The notes beneath the pieces are model-generated. The model worked only from the letters and a program-made list of their open reading frames with translations, made no database searches and was not told where the DNA came from. Below, piece by piece: positions 44,887 through 54,264 of a DNA stretch of 64,000 bases (positions are counted from its first letter, which is position 1; the number at the start of each line of letters is the position of its first letter). A program made the translations under genes and the position numbers. Origin of the DNA: an uncultured Pseudomonadales bacterium (lineage in GTDB: Bacteria; Pseudomonadota; Gammaproteobacteria; Pseudomonadales; Pseudohongiellaceae); NCBI GenBank assembly GCA_949372635.1, contig CASIAB010000002.1:1-64000 (forward strand), read 5' to 3'.

Positions 44887-47295
44887 ATGGCCTACTCACT
44901 TATCGGTAAAAATTTTACGCCACCGGATGTACACGGTAAGGTAAACGGCAAAGCCAAGTATGCAGAGGATTTCAAGGTCGAGGGCATGCTCTATGCACGC
45001 CTGCTCACCAGCCCGGTTCCTCATGCCCGCATTCGGAGAATCGATACCAGCGCCGCATTACAAATGGAAGGCGTTGTAGCCGTCCTTACGGCAGACGACG
45101 TGCCCAGCCCCGAGGGCGTTGCAAATCATATTCTGACTAATGAACCTGCTTATGTAGGGGATCCTATTCTCGCGGTTGCCGCGGTTGATGAGAAAACCGC
45201 CGAAGATGCAATCGCGGCCATCACCTTTGAGTTCGAAGCACTGCCTTTTACGGTAGACCCGCTTACTAGCCTGCGCCCCGACGGGCCCGACGCTCGCACA
45301 CAAGGGAATGTGGGCAACTCATCCATAAGAGAAGGCATCCGCTCCATTAAGTGGAGCGCTGCCGAATTTGCGGCGGCCGGCGAGAACGCCCTGCCACAGG
45401 GGGAGGCTGCCGTAGAGTGGAGCGTGGGAGATTTGGAAACAGGGTTCAATGATGCGGCATTCGTCATCGATGAGAGTTTTGTAACCGCCAGTCACTCCCA
45501 TTTATCCATGGAGCCCCGCTCGGTTCTTTCCTATTGGGAAAACGGCAAGTGCTTTGTCTACGGTTCAAGTCAGAGCCAGAGTTTTCCAGTACCTGGCCTT
45601 GCTGCTTACATCGGTATCGCTCCAGAAGACTTGGTTTTCGTGGCCGAGTTCTGTGGCGGCGGTTTCGGATCCAAGGGTGGTCCTTATCCGAGCATGTCTA
45701 TTCCTGCTCACATGGCACGTCTGACAGGTAGGCCGGTAATGCTGCGCATCTCTCGTGAAGAAGAGTACTACATTGGTTCCGCGCGACATGGTTTTCAGGG
45801 CCATATAAAAATGGGCTTCCGCGAAGACGGCCGCATAACAGCGGCAGACCTGTATATCGTGCAAGATAATGGCGCCAATGCGGGGTTTTCCGACTGGTTG
45901 TCAGCCGGCGATGCCGTCTCTTTAGTGTATCAACCGCTAGCCATGCGCTTTAGGGGAATTCCGGTATTCACCAATACACCGTTTAAGGGCCCGCAGCGCG
46001 GCCCAGGGCAGAATCAGGTTCACGCCGCTATTGAACCCTTACTGGACAAAGCCGCTCGGAAGCTAGGCATAGATCGCCTCGCGATTCGTAGCATCAATGC
46101 GCCGGAAAGTGATGATCTCTACGGGGCTAGGCAGAGTTCTCTCACCAGCGCACACCTGCCGGAGGCACTGGCAAAGGGTGCAGAACAATTTGGTTGGGAA
46201 GAGAAGAGGAGACTCAGTGGGCAACGCCTTGGCAACAAGATCATCGGTGTCGGTGTAGGGCAGGCTTATCACTCGGCCGGAAGCAGTGGTTTCGATGGGT
46301 TGGTTCGAATCTCCCCCGAAGGCAAGCTGCATATTCATACCGGGGTCGGTAATCTGGGCACCTATTCACATACCGCTACCTCGCGAGTGGCTGCCGAGAT
46401 TCTGAAGTGCAACTGGGATAACTGTGTTGTCGAGCGAGGAGACAGTCGCCGTCATCTCCCTTGGAATCTGGGCCAGTTTGGCAGCAATACCTCGTTCACC
46501 ATGACCCGCACTAATTACGTTGCCGCCATGGATGCTCTGGAGAAATTACTGGAGATCGCTGCGTTGGATCTGGGCGGATCACCTGCCGATTATGACATCG
46601 GTGATGAAAGGGTTTTTCTTAGAAGCGACCCTTTAAAATTTATTAGCTACGCAGCAGCAGCAACCCGCGCCATAGAGATAGGCGGCAAATACAGTGGCCG
46701 GATAGCACCAGAAGACATTAACTCGATGACGCGCAATTCAGTTGCAGCGCTAGCTGGCAGTGGACTGATCGGCGTGGCAAAGGACAATTTGGAAAAAGAG
46801 GGCACAGTGCCGGCGCTGGCTGCAGGTTTTGTGCAGATTGCACTGGATGTTGAAACAGGCAAGTACGACATACTCGATTACGTGGGCGTGGCTGACTGCG
46901 GCACTGTATTGCACCCCTTGGGGCTGGGCAACCAGATCAAGAGCGCTGCCTTTATGGGTTTTGGTATGGCCGGTTTCGAACGGCACGCCTACGACCCGCA
47001 AAACGGCCTGCCTGCTAATTCAAGCTTGTACCAGGCCAAGCCACCAACCTATCTCGATGCCGCTACCGACATGAGTTGGGCAGCCATCGACAAAGCCGAT
47101 CCGGAAAATCCGGTTGGCGCCAAAGGCATTGGTGAGCCTATTCAGGGCTGCGCCGCCGCCGCTTTACTCTGCGCCATCTCCGACGCGCTAGGCGGGCATA
47201 ATTTCAATCGAGTGCCGGTAACCGCCGACATGATCGTCAACGCCGCTAGCGGCAGGCCGCAATCTCACAAGCCTTTGCAGACGAATACAACGTAA
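44887..47295 (+). CDS. Xanthine dehydrogenase-family molybdopterin-binding subunit (orphan large subunit)
   Basis: The 802-residue protein has the aldehyde oxidase/xanthine dehydrogenase a/b hammerhead (about residues 15-125) and the molybdopterin-binding domain. It holds GGGFGSKGG (257-265), the cofactor segment RGPGQNQ (371-377) and the C-terminal GAKGIGEP with the catalytic glutamate. These enzymes hydroxylate a carbon of aldehydes or N-heterocycles with water. There is no signal peptide, yet the small [2Fe-2S] and FAD subunits normally encoded next to it are missing here, so its partner must come from elsewhere or the gene is stranded. It has no neighbour close enough for an operon. Confidence 0.9.
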   Translation: MAYSLIGKNFTPPDVHGKVNGKAKYAEDFKVEGMLYARLLTSPVPHARIRRIDTSAALQMEGVVAVLTADDVPSPEGVANHILTNEPAYVGDPILAVAAVDEKTAEDAIAAITFEFEALPFTVDPLTSLRPDGPDARTQGNVGNSSIREGIRSIKWSAAEFAAAGENALPQGEAAVEWSVGDLETGFNDAAFVIDESFVTASHSHLSMEPRSVLSYWENGKCFVYGSSQSQSFPVPGLAAYIGIAPEDLVFVAEFCGGGFGSKGGPYPSMSIPAHMARLTGRPVMLRISREEEYYIGSARHGFQGHIKMGFREDGRITAADLYIVQDNGANAGFSDWLSAGDAVSLVYQPLAMRFRGIPVFTNTPFKGPQRGPGQNQVHAAIEPLLDKAARKLGIDRLAIRSINAPESDDLYGARQSSLTSAHLPEALAKGAEQFGWEEKRRLSGQRLGNKIIGVGVGQAYHSAGSSGFDGLVRISPEGKLHIHTGVGNLGTYSHTATSRVAAEILKCNWDNCVVERGDSRRHLPWNLGQFGSNTSFTMTRTNYVAAMDALEKLLEIAALDLGGSPADYDIGDERVFLRSDPLKFISYAAAATRAIEIGGKYSGRIAPEDINSMTRNSVAALAGSGLIGVAKDNLEKEGTVPALAAGFVQIALDVETGKYDILDYVGVADCGTVLHPLGLGNQIKSAAFMGFGMAGFERHAYDPQNGLPANSSLYQAKPPTYLDAATDMSWAAIDKADPENPVGAKGIGEPIQGCAAAALLCAISDALGGHNFNRVPVTADMIVNAASGRPQSHKPLQTNTT

Positions 47296-47514
47296 GAAAA
47301 AAGAGCAGATTTGCTAAGTAATGAGAGTCAGAGTTAAAGCTTTTTTGGCCAGATCTTATCTATGCTGGGAGCCTGACCTCTTGTCACCACATTCACAAAC
47401 TACTGGTTATATGCTCTTGCCTCGTTACTGACTATCGTGCAAATACTCTGAGGAAGGAGTAGTTTTCGACAATCGATTCTAATAATAATGAAAGACACAT
47501 TTAGGCACCGAACT

Positions 47515-48510
47515 ATGAAACTACGGCTTCTAATAACAACAATTATGAATTTTCTGCTGTGGAGTAACGCATGGTCAGCAGAAAATTATCAAGTGCCAAA
47601 AACCGAGTGGAATCAACCGGATCTGCAAGGCGTATGGAATTTCTCTTCAGACATACCCATGCAAAGACCTGCACAATATGGCGAGCGTAAGTATATGACC
47701 GAAGAAGAGATTGCCGAAATTCGCTCGCGCAGGACTGCCCGCGATGAGGGTTCAGACGCGGCGATTCCAGATGGAGGAGTGAACGAAGCCTACAACGACT
47801 TCTGGGTTGAAACAGGTGGAATCGGAGACGTCGCGCGCACCTCAATCATCGTCTACCCAACAAATGGACGACTGCCTCCCTATGCTGAAGGCGCAATTGT
47901 TGTTCAGGGTCGGCTCGACCCCAATATTGATGGCGAACGCCCGGTGAGGTTTACCGGCGGAGGTATTGGTAGCGATGGCCCGGAAGACAGAGGACTAGGG
48001 GAACGTTGTATCGTAGGGTTCAATGCTGGCCCACCTATCCAACCCAGTCTCTACAACAATAACCTACAAATCGTTCAGAGTCGGGATCATGTAGTCATCA
48101 TGATAGAAATGGTGCATGACGCGCGCATCGTGCCATTGGATGGAAGCGGCCCTCTCGATGATAGCATCGGCCTATGGTCGGGTGATTCCCGCGGCTACTG
48201 GGAAGATGATACCCTGGTGGTTGAGTCTCGAAATTTTAACGGGCTTACTCAGTCGTTTGGTGCGGGAGGAAAATCTGATGATAAGTTTCTTATCGAACGA
48301 TTCACGCGACTAAGCGATGTATCCATTGCCTACGAATTTACTGTCTATGACCCTCAAGCCTACACGGATAAGATTACGGGAATAATTCCGCTAACTAAAG
48401 TAGATGGGCTTCTCTATGAATATGCCTGCCACGAAGGCAACTATGGCTTGCTCAACATTCTACGGGGAGCAAGAGCCGAAGACGCGCGCGAAGAAGAAGC
48501 CATCTTGTAA
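47515..48510 (+). CDS. Secreted protein of unknown function (WNxPDLxGxW family), paralogue 1
   Basis: The 331-residue precursor has a signal peptide (LLITTIMNFLLWSNAWSAE) and then the pattern typical of a large family in marine and soil bacteria: WNQPDLQGVWNFSSDIPMQRP, ERCIVGF, YNNNLQIVQSRDHVVIMIEMVHDARI, WSGDSRGYWEDDTLVVESRNF and YEYACHEGNYGLLNILRGAR. I know no function for it. Conserved Trp, Asp and His/Glu (CHEGNY) may mark a binding site. A paralogue lies at 50602-51555. The ATG at 47515 is preferred over 47488 because only it has an AGG upstream and begins the signal peptide. Confidence 0.8.
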   Translation: MKLRLLITTIMNFLLWSNAWSAENYQVPKTEWNQPDLQGVWNFSSDIPMQRPAQYGERKYMTEEEIAEIRSRRTARDEGSDAAIPDGGVNEAYNDFWVETGGIGDVARTSIIVYPTNGRLPPYAEGAIVVQGRLDPNIDGERPVRFTGGGIGSDGPEDRGLGERCIVGFNAGPPIQPSLYNNNLQIVQSRDHVVIMIEMVHDARIVPLDGSGPLDDSIGLWSGDSRGYWEDDTLVVESRNFNGLTQSFGAGGKSDDKFLIERFTRLSDVSIAYEFTVYDPQAYTDKITGIIPLTKVDGLLYEYACHEGNYGLLNILRGARAEDAREEEAIL

Positions 48511-48527
48511 TATATAAGGGAACGGGA

Positions 48528-48556
48528 GTTCAAATGCTTCCCGCCTCCGCCAAATA
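48528..48556 (+). repeat. ssrA/tRNA 3'-end-like sequence (candidate attachment site 3)
   Basis: GTTCAAATGCTTCCCGCCTCCGCCAAATA, preceded by GGGA, can fold as a T-arm (GGGAG with CTTCC around TTCAAAT) followed by an acceptor-like end GCCTCCGCCA. No tRNA body precedes it. It resembles the fragment at 27686-27710, and like it is followed directly by a terminator. Confidence 0.55.
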
Positions 48557-48590
48557 AAAACCCGGTCACTGATAAGTAATCGGGTTTTTT
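48556..48590 (+). terminator. Bidirectional terminator after candidate att site 3
   Basis: AAAAACCCG (48556-48564) and CGGGTTTTT (48581-48589) form the stem with a T-run on each strand. It can end the paralogue-1 transcript and, in reverse, the triple-CMD gene transcript. Confidence 0.8.
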
Positions 48591-48625
48591 GCCATAACAG
48601 AGCACCCTAATCTCTTAAAACTATC

Positions 48626-49711
48626 TTAATCAGGCAACGGCATGCCTCGCTCTTGCAATACCTCCGCGAATACTCGTGAGCCATTAACGCCGGGAGGGAA
48701 ACCCGCATAGAGCGTTACTTGGGCTATCAACTCCGCGATTTCCTGTGTAGTCAGGCCGTTATCCAGCCCTCGATGCAGGTATGCTCTCAGCGGTTCGGTC
48801 TGGTAATTGGCCAGCAGCACCGCGATGGTGGCAAGGCTGCGGTCGCGTGCCGATAATTGTTCTCGGGTCCAAGTTTCATTATTGAGTAGGCCATCGATTA
48901 ATTCACCAAGATAGGGTGCAGCGGGGAAACTGCCGTCACCAAGCGGCAAGCCTCTGGCCTCGAAGACTTCTGCAGTTACTCGTGCTGCATTTACCCCGGT
49001 TGGAAAGCCGGAGTAAAAAGTTACGTGGGTAATAATTTCTCCGATCTCTTCCTGAGTGACGCCATTATCCAGCGCCCGGCCCACGTGATAGCGCACTTCA
49101 CTGGAGGCATATAAGGCGGTCCCGACTGCCACGGTAATCATGCTGCGATCGCGGGGTGACAATTCTGTGCGCTTCCAAGTCTCGGCATAGACTACCTGGT
49201 TGAGCAAATCGCGTAGGTATGGCGTTTGAGGGAACGCACCCGGAAACTCTATCTCGGGATTTAGAGCTGGTTGGCGTGAAGATGCACCAGGAGGGCTTGC
49301 GGGTAGACCCCGCTCTGCAAAAACCTCTGCTGCCACACGGGCGGCATTCACTCCGGTTGGGAAACCTGAGTACCATAGTGTATGCGCAATGATCTCCGAT
49401 ATTTCGGCTTGGGTGATGCCGTTATCCAGCGCTCGACCCATGTGCAGACGTAGCTCATTAGTAGCATAGGTTGCCTGATTCACAGCGACAGTAATCATGC
49501 TGCGGTCCCGGTGGGATAGCCCGGGGCGTTCCCAAATGTCACCGTAGACGTAGGTATTGCGCACCTGCCCCAAATAAGGGGCGGCATCATAGGCTCCGGG
49601 AGGTGGAAGCGGTTGTTGGGAAAAAGCGGCTGGCGAAAGCAAAAGCACAGCGACAGCGACCAGCAACCAAACGCGAAATAGTTGTTTATGTATGAATCTC
49701 GGAACCTGCAT
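48626..49711 (-). CDS. Secreted triple carboxymuconolactone decarboxylase-domain protein
   Basis: The 361-residue precursor has a signal peptide (LLVAVAVLLLSPAAFSQ) and three tandem CMD-like domains, about residues 42-135, 165-250 and 262-358. Each has the pattern RDRSMITVA or RDRSLATIA, then LHMGRALDNG/YHVGRALDNG/LHRGLDNG, and SGFPTGVNAARV or AGFPPGVNGSRV. Most CMD proteins have one or two domains and act in the cytosol. The AhpD-type CxxC is absent in all three. Some members form trimers or hexamers, so this chain may be a fused trimer. The substrate is unknown. Confidence 0.88.
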   Translation of the reverse strand: MQVPRFIHKQLFRVWLLVAVAVLLLSPAAFSQQPLPPPGAYDAAPYLGQVRNTYVYGDIWERPGLSHRDRSMITVAVNQATYATNELRLHMGRALDNGITQAEISEIIAHTLWYSGFPTGVNAARVAAEVFAERGLPASPPGASSRQPALNPEIEFPGAFPQTPYLRDLLNQVVYAETWKRTELSPRDRSMITVAVGTALYASSEVRYHVGRALDNGVTQEEIGEIITHVTFYSGFPTGVNAARVTAEVFEARGLPLGDGSFPAAPYLGELIDGLLNNETWTREQLSARDRSLATIAVLLANYQTEPLRAYLHRGLDNGLTTQEIAELIAQVTLYAGFPPGVNGSRVFAEVLQERGMPLPD

Positions 49712-49788
49712 AATTTGCTCTCTCTATGTTTTAAGTTTATTTATGGATAAAGTATGGTTCGTTACTTCCAAAAGACTCTATTAAGTAA

Positions 49789-49828
49789 AGTTAGCGTAAC
49801 TATGCAGGACTGTATAGTTACGCTAACT
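49789..49828. repeat. 15-bp perfect inverted repeat with 10-base loop
   Basis: AGTTAGCGTAACTAT (49789-49803) pairs exactly with ATAGTTACGCTAACT (49814-49828). It is upstream of the triple-CMD gene and downstream of the hydrolase pseudogene. It may be a terminator (CCGTTTT follows), an operator or a mini-transposon remnant. Confidence 0.75.
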
Positions 49829-49896
49829 CCGTTTTAATCTGTTTTATTTAAACCTATCAAGACACTCTAATACTTTTGTTTCATCTTTAACGTCAG

Positions 49897-50348
49897 TCAA
49901 TGTCTTCACCGCCATAGCCGACCTTGAATTCACCATTAGAATTGCCACGATAAGTCCCCTCGTTCAATCACTCCAACGAAGCCTCCTGAATAAATTTTAC
50001 TGTGAATCTTCTCGTACGGCAAAGTGAGTCGCGCAATCCATTCTGACAATCGCTTTGTTGCGTATGCCGCTTAGATCGCCATACAAAGAAACCGCACCCG
50101 GCAATAAACCATCTTGCTCGCCGATGAGGATAAGCGTTGGGCTGATAATTTTCGCAGCCGCTTCTTCATTCCATCCCCAATAGCTTGATGAGCGCACCTG
50201 CATAACACCGTCTTGCTTATTTAAGGATGAGCCAAATCGGTCATAGCTCATAATCGATTGCCAGGCTGCCTCGGCAATATCGTCGTCGACTTGGTTTTTG
50301 CAGGCAACATTCGATCCCCAGCAATTGTTGAGTAGGGTATCTTTGGTT
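49897..50348 (-). pseudogene. Alpha/beta hydrolase, decayed C-terminal half
   Basis: Reading the minus strand from 50348 gives about 116 residues with NNCWGSNVACKNQV, AAWQSIMSYDRFGS, SPTLILIGEQDGLLPG and the catalytic-His segment MDCATHFAVRED, then a stop at 49997. In the next frame it resumes as KFIQEASLE, a TGA where a Trp is expected, and LNEGTYRGNSNGEFKVGYGG. The N-terminal half with the nucleophile is missing. A frameshift, a nonsense codon and truncation make this a dead gene. Confidence 0.75.
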
Positions 50349-50601
50349 TAAAGTAAGAGTCGTGCAGCCGCGGCGGGAAAATTGCTAGGAGCGGTTGCTG
50401 CACTTCCCTGCCTGTACACAGGGGCGAATCAGACTACTCGGAGCTCTTTGATTGTGAAGGGCAGAAAGATTGGACAAGAGGATGATTGGATCGATATATT
50501 TGATCAAGTTACTAAGTTATTAGTGCCCCTACTTCTAGAACGCCAAAACAAGGTGGAATGACCGGTAGCGCTAGTGTCATTTATGATGATGGAGAAAGAA
50601 A

Positions 50602-51555
50602 ATGGAAAAAATGCTCTTCGCTGTATACGCTACCGCAATTGCTGTAACAGGCGCTATTTCAAGTTCTACAGCAATTGGTCAAGTTGATTCTGACGAATAC
50701 AACAAGCGAACGCCCTGGGGCGATCCCGACATTATGGGAAAGTGGTCCTATGCCAGCTTAACGCCACTACAAAGACCAAGAAGTCTGGAAAATAAGGAGT
50801 TTTATACTGAAGAAGAAGCTGCTGAAATTTATGCCCGAACCCAAACCGAATCAATTGATCGCCCTGGTGATGTAGGCACCTACAATGCTGGATGGTTCGA
50901 TCGTGGTGAAGTTTCTTCTGACCTACGCACAAGTCTAATTGTCGAGCCCGTTGATGGACGGCTACCATTGCGATCGGAAAGCATAGCTAAACAAGAGGCA
51001 GCCGCTGCACACGCTCGAGAACATCCTGCTGATTCCTGGTTGGATCGAACCAATTGGGATCGGTGCATTACCTATCACGGAGTACCGCCGATTTCGACAG
51101 GGTACAATAACAGCTATCAAATTGTGCAAAACGAAAACTACGTCGCCATTGTTGTGGAAATGATTCACGATGTGCGCATCATCCCAATAACAGAGAAGCC
51201 CAAATTAAATGACGATATTAGGCAGTGGAACGGAGATTCCAGAGGCCACTGGGAAGGCAATACTCTAGTTGTTGAGACCGCTAATTTTAGTGATAAGACT
51301 GTGCACAGATTTCCTTCATCACGAGACACGATAGCCATCGAACGATTTACGCGGGTAGCGGATGACATGATTGATTACCAATTCACTATTAAAGACCCTA
51401 ATGTATACACCAGATCATGGACGGCAGTGCGCCCAATGCCCAGACTGGATGACTACACACTTTTTGAATATGCCTGTCATGAAGGAAACTATGCCATGAC
51501 TAATATCCTACGAGGAGAACGTATTCTAGAACAACGTGCAGAAGAATCTGAATAA
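50602..51555 (+). CDS. Secreted protein of unknown function (WNxPDLxGxW family), paralogue 2
   Basis: The 317-residue precursor has a signal peptide (MLFAVYATAIAVTGAISSSTAIGQ) and shares with the gene at 47515-48510 the core TPWGDPDIMGKWSYASLTPLQRP, YTEEEAAEIYART, ERFTRV, WNGDSRGHWEGNTLVVETANF and FEYACHEGNYAMTNILRGER. The two are clearly paralogues but diverged (roughly 40% by eye). No function is known. It stands alone, ending next to a transposase remnant on the other strand. Confidence 0.8.
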   Translation: MEKMLFAVYATAIAVTGAISSSTAIGQVDSDEYNKRTPWGDPDIMGKWSYASLTPLQRPRSLENKEFYTEEEAAEIYARTQTESIDRPGDVGTYNAGWFDRGEVSSDLRTSLIVEPVDGRLPLRSESIAKQEAAAAHAREHPADSWLDRTNWDRCITYHGVPPISTGYNNSYQIVQNENYVAIVVEMIHDVRIIPITEKPKLNDDIRQWNGDSRGHWEGNTLVVETANFSDKTVHRFPSSRDTIAIERFTRVADDMIDYQFTIKDPNVYTRSWTAVRPMPRLDDYTLFEYACHEGNYAMTNILRGERILEQRAEESE

Positions 51556-51599
51556 GCCAATGGAATACAGTATGGATTTGAATCGATTTTGAAATACAT

Positions 51600-51881
51600 A
51601 CCCTGCACGGTCATAGCGTCGATTTTACTAGCTGGCATATCCTCTAATAACAGATCCATGAGTTTACTCAGCGGATGTGGACCCAACCGAAGCGGGAAAT
51701 GGAAGTGATTAGACATGATTGCCCCAGCCGACTGAACCTCGCATCTAGGAAGGCATCCGCCGAATCTTCGCAAAAAGTTCAGCTTGTCTGCAACGCCCTC
51801 GAAGATAGTGCGGTACTCTAAACCACGACCTAGGTCGTGGTAACACCCTCCCCATATATGCAGTCTACTCATCCTTGGCAA
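51600..51881 (-). pseudogene. REP-associated tyrosine transposase (IS200-like) remnant
   Basis: The frame from ATG 51881 begins MPRMSRLHIWGGCYHDLGRG and continues to AGAIMSNHFHFPLRLGP, which carries the HUH-type HFH motif of Y1 transposases; then SKLMDLLLE. The catalytic tyrosine part is missing and the remaining frame (to 51489, antisense to the neighbour's end) is unrelated. Such enzymes mobilise REP palindromes, and GGGGAC-type palindromes are dispersed around it. Confidence 0.75.
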
Positions 51882-51920
51882 CTAACTAAGTTAGATGGCT
51901 GCATGCCAAAAAGCCAGATT

Positions 51921-51960
51921 TGGGGCCACTACGTTGTTAAGTTGTAGCTGCGCCCTTATT
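51921..51960 (+). repeat. GGGGAC–TTAAGTTGTA repeat, copy 3
   Basis: TGGGGCCACTACGTTGTTAA, then GTTGTAGCTGCGCCCTTATT. It belongs with 29254-29286 and 30775-30813 and lies 40 bases from the transposase remnant. Confidence 0.6.
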
Positions 51961-52115
51961 CCACTCACTTCTCATCGAAGAAACAATATTTTGTGGCATT
52001 TCAGAAGATTACCCAAATCTTTCCCTCATTTTCTTCTCGCGTTTCACTAAGAAAATCTAGTATCATGCCGCACCGTTTTTGACCCTAACTTAACAGCTAA
52101 CCTTTGGGCAGCCCA

Positions 52116-54209
52116 ATGACTGATTTATCACTATATAGAAACATAGGTATTTTCGCACATGTTGATGCAGGAAAAACCACGACCACAGAGCGTATTCTTA
52201 AGCTAACCGGTAAAATCCATAAAACCGGAGAAGTGCATGATGGTGCTGCAACAACGGATTTCATGGATCAGGAGAGAGAGCGCGGAATCACTATTCAGTC
52301 AGCGGCGACTACCTGTTTCTGGCGAGATCACCGCTTCAATATTATAGATACCCCTGGTCACGTTGATTTCACTGTTGAGGTGTATCGCTCACTTAAAGTG
52401 CTGGATGGCGGCGTTGGTGTTTTTTGTGGCTCAGGCGGTGTTGAGCCCCAGTCAGAGACTAACTGGCGCTATGCCAATGACTCGAAAGTATCGCGCATTA
52501 TCTTCGTCAACAAGCTGGACCGCGTAGGCGCAGACTTCCTCAAGGTTGTTGATCAGGTCGAAAACGTTCTCGGCGCAATCCCTCTGGTGATGGTTTTACC
52601 CATCGGCACAGAAGACGATTTCATCGGTATAGTTGACCTTCTCACACGCAAATCACATATTTGGCCTGATCCAGGCAACCCTGAAAAATTCGAAGTTGGC
52701 GATGTGCCGGAAGAAATGGTTGATCAGGTAGAGAAATACCGTGAAAAATTAATTGAAATGGCTGTTGAGCAGGATGATGACGTGATGGAGTCTTATCTAG
52801 ACGGCGAAGAGCCCTCGATAGATGACATTAAACGTTGCATCCGCAAGGGCACAATCGCCCTGGACTTCTTCCCTACTTACTGTGGTTCTGCGTTCAAAGA
52901 CAAAGGTATTCAATTGGTATTGGATGCGGTTGTTGATTACCTGCCCAGTCCAACTGAAGTTCCAGCTCAACCCTTAACCGATGAGGAAGGCGAACCCAAT
53001 GGTGAATTCGCTCTAGTTGATGAGACTGAACCATTTCGCGCTTTGGCGTTCAAAATCATGGAAGACCGCTTTGGCGCTCTGACCTTTGTTAGAGTGTATT
53101 CCGGCGTGCTAAACAAAGGCGATTCCATTTTAAATTCATATACAGGTAAATCCGAGCGCATTGGCCGTATGGTCGAAATGCATGCCGATGACCGTAATGA
53201 AATTGATAGAGCGCAAGCCGGCGACATTTTTGCCATCGTTGGCATGAAAAATGTGCAAACTGGCCACACCTTATGTAGCACCAAGCATCCCTGTACGCTG
53301 GAACCCATGGTTTTCCCCGATCCGGTTATATCAATTGCGGTATCACCAAAAGACAAGAGCAGTGTTGACAAATTGGGGGTTGCGATTGGCAAAATGATAG
53401 CGGAAGATCCGTCTTTCCGAGTTGAGACAGACGAAGATTCCGGCGAAACCATACTCAAAGGAATGGGCGAGCTACACCTCGATATTAAAGTTGATATTTT
53501 GAACCGTACTTACGGTGTTGAACTCGAAGTAGGCGCACCTCAGGTAGCCTACCGTGAAACAATTACTCAGGAAATCGAAGACACCTACACGCATAAGAAG
53601 CAGTCAGGTGGTTCCGGTCAATTCGGTAAGATCGATTATCGTATCAAGCCCGGTGAACCAGGTACCGGCTATGTATTTAACTCTAGCGTTGTGGGCGGTA
53701 ACGTACCGAAAGAATTCTTCCCTGCTATTGAAAAAGGTTTCAAGGGCATGATGGAGAACGGCCCGATAGCGGGCTTTCCGGTACTGGACATAGAAATCGA
53801 ACTATACGACGGCGGCTTCCACGCAGTGGATTCATCAGCAGTAGCTTTTGAGCTTGCCGCAAGGGGCGCTTACCGCCAGTCAATGCCTAAAGCCGGACCC
53901 GAGTTAATCGAGCCGATCATGAAAGTAGATGTATTTACGCCGGATGATCACGTGGGCGATGTAATTGGCGATTTAAACCGTCGTCGCGGCATGATTAAAG
54001 ATCAGGACACTGGGGCCGCAGGTGTTCGTGTTAAAGCCGATGTGCCTCTTTCAGAAATGTTTGGCTACATTGGCAGCCTGCGAACAATGACCTCAGGTCG
54101 CGGTCAGTTCTCTATGGAATTCTCTCATTACTCTCAATGCCCAAGAACAGTCTCTGAGGCCGTTGTGGAAGATGAAAAAGCAAGACAGGAAGCTAAAGCC
54201 AAGAAGTAA
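52116..54209 (+). CDS. fusA: Elongation factor G, second type (EF-G2 / FusB-like)
   Basis: The 697-residue GTPase has G1 AHVDAGKT, the switch region [15 protein letters not shown]3 DTPGH and G4 NKLD, then EF-G domains II-V with [12 protein letters not shown] and the domain IV loop GGFHAVDSS. It stands alone rather than in the rpsL–rpsG–fusA–tuf operon, and its N-terminus ([20 protein letters not shown]) is like the second EF-G of Pseudomonas and Vibrio. A role in translocation or ribosome recycling follows from the family; which is inference. The ATG at 52116 is preferred over TTG 52104. A strong terminator follows. Confidence 0.93.
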   Translation: MTDLSLYRNIGIFAHVDAGKTTTTERILKLTGKIHKTGEVHDGAATTDFMDQERERGITIQSAATTCFWRDHRFNIIDTPGHVDFTVEVYRSLKVLDGGVGVFCGSGGVEPQSETNWRYANDSKVSRIIFVNKLDRVGADFLKVVDQVENVLGAIPLVMVLPIGTEDDFIGIVDLLTRKSHIWPDPGNPEKFEVGDVPEEMVDQVEKYREKLIEMAVEQDDDVMESYLDGEEPSIDDIKRCIRKGTIALDFFPTYCGSAFKDKGIQLVLDAVVDYLPSPTEVPAQPLTDEEGEPNGEFALVDETEPFRALAFKIMEDRFGALTFVRVYSGVLNKGDSILNSYTGKSERIGRMVEMHADDRNEIDRAQAGDIFAIVGMKNVQTGHTLCSTKHPCTLEPMVFPDPVISIAVSPKDKSSVDKLGVAIGKMIAEDPSFRVETDEDSGETILKGMGELHLDIKVDILNRTYGVELEVGAPQVAYRETITQEIEDTYTHKKQSGGSGQFGKIDYRIKPGEPGTGYVFNSSVVGGNVPKEFFPAIEKGFKGMMENGPIAGFPVLDIEIELYDGGFHAVDSSAVAFELAARGAYRQSMPKAGPELIEPIMKVDVFTPDDHVGDVIGDLNRRRGMIKDQDTGAAGVRVKADVPLSEMFGYIGSLRTMTSGRGQFSMEFSHYSQCPRTVSEAVVEDEKARQEAKAKK

Positions 54210-54230
54210 GTTGAAATTCTTGTTGTTAAA

Positions 54231-54264
54231 GGCCCCGATAAATAACTTTATCGGGGCCTTTTTT
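54231..54264 (+). terminator. Terminator of the EF-G gene
   Basis: GGCCCCGATAAA (54231-54242), loop TAAC, TTTATCGGGGCC (54247-54258) and six T form a perfect 12-bp intrinsic terminator 22 bases after the stop. Confidence 0.97.

Larger units (their letters stand above)
49712..50601. other. Stretch with hairpin and hydrolase pseudogene only
   Basis: These 890 bases hold no intact gene. Contents: a 15-bp perfect inverted repeat (49789-49828), a decayed alpha/beta hydrolase (49897-50348) and a promoter-bearing segment before the second WNxPDLxGxW paralogue. Confidence 0.65.
51556..52115. other. Spacer before the second EF-G gene
   Basis: Besides the transposase remnant (51600-51881), it has a GGGGCCACTACGTTGTTAAG repeat (51921-51960) and then the upstream region of the EF-G gene. 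No other gene is seen. Confidence 0.6.

Noticed and set aside
48524..48553. T-arm and CCGCCA end considered as a tRNA gene
   Set aside because: No D-arm, anticodon arm or 5' acceptor strand can be found upstream; only the 3' end is present.
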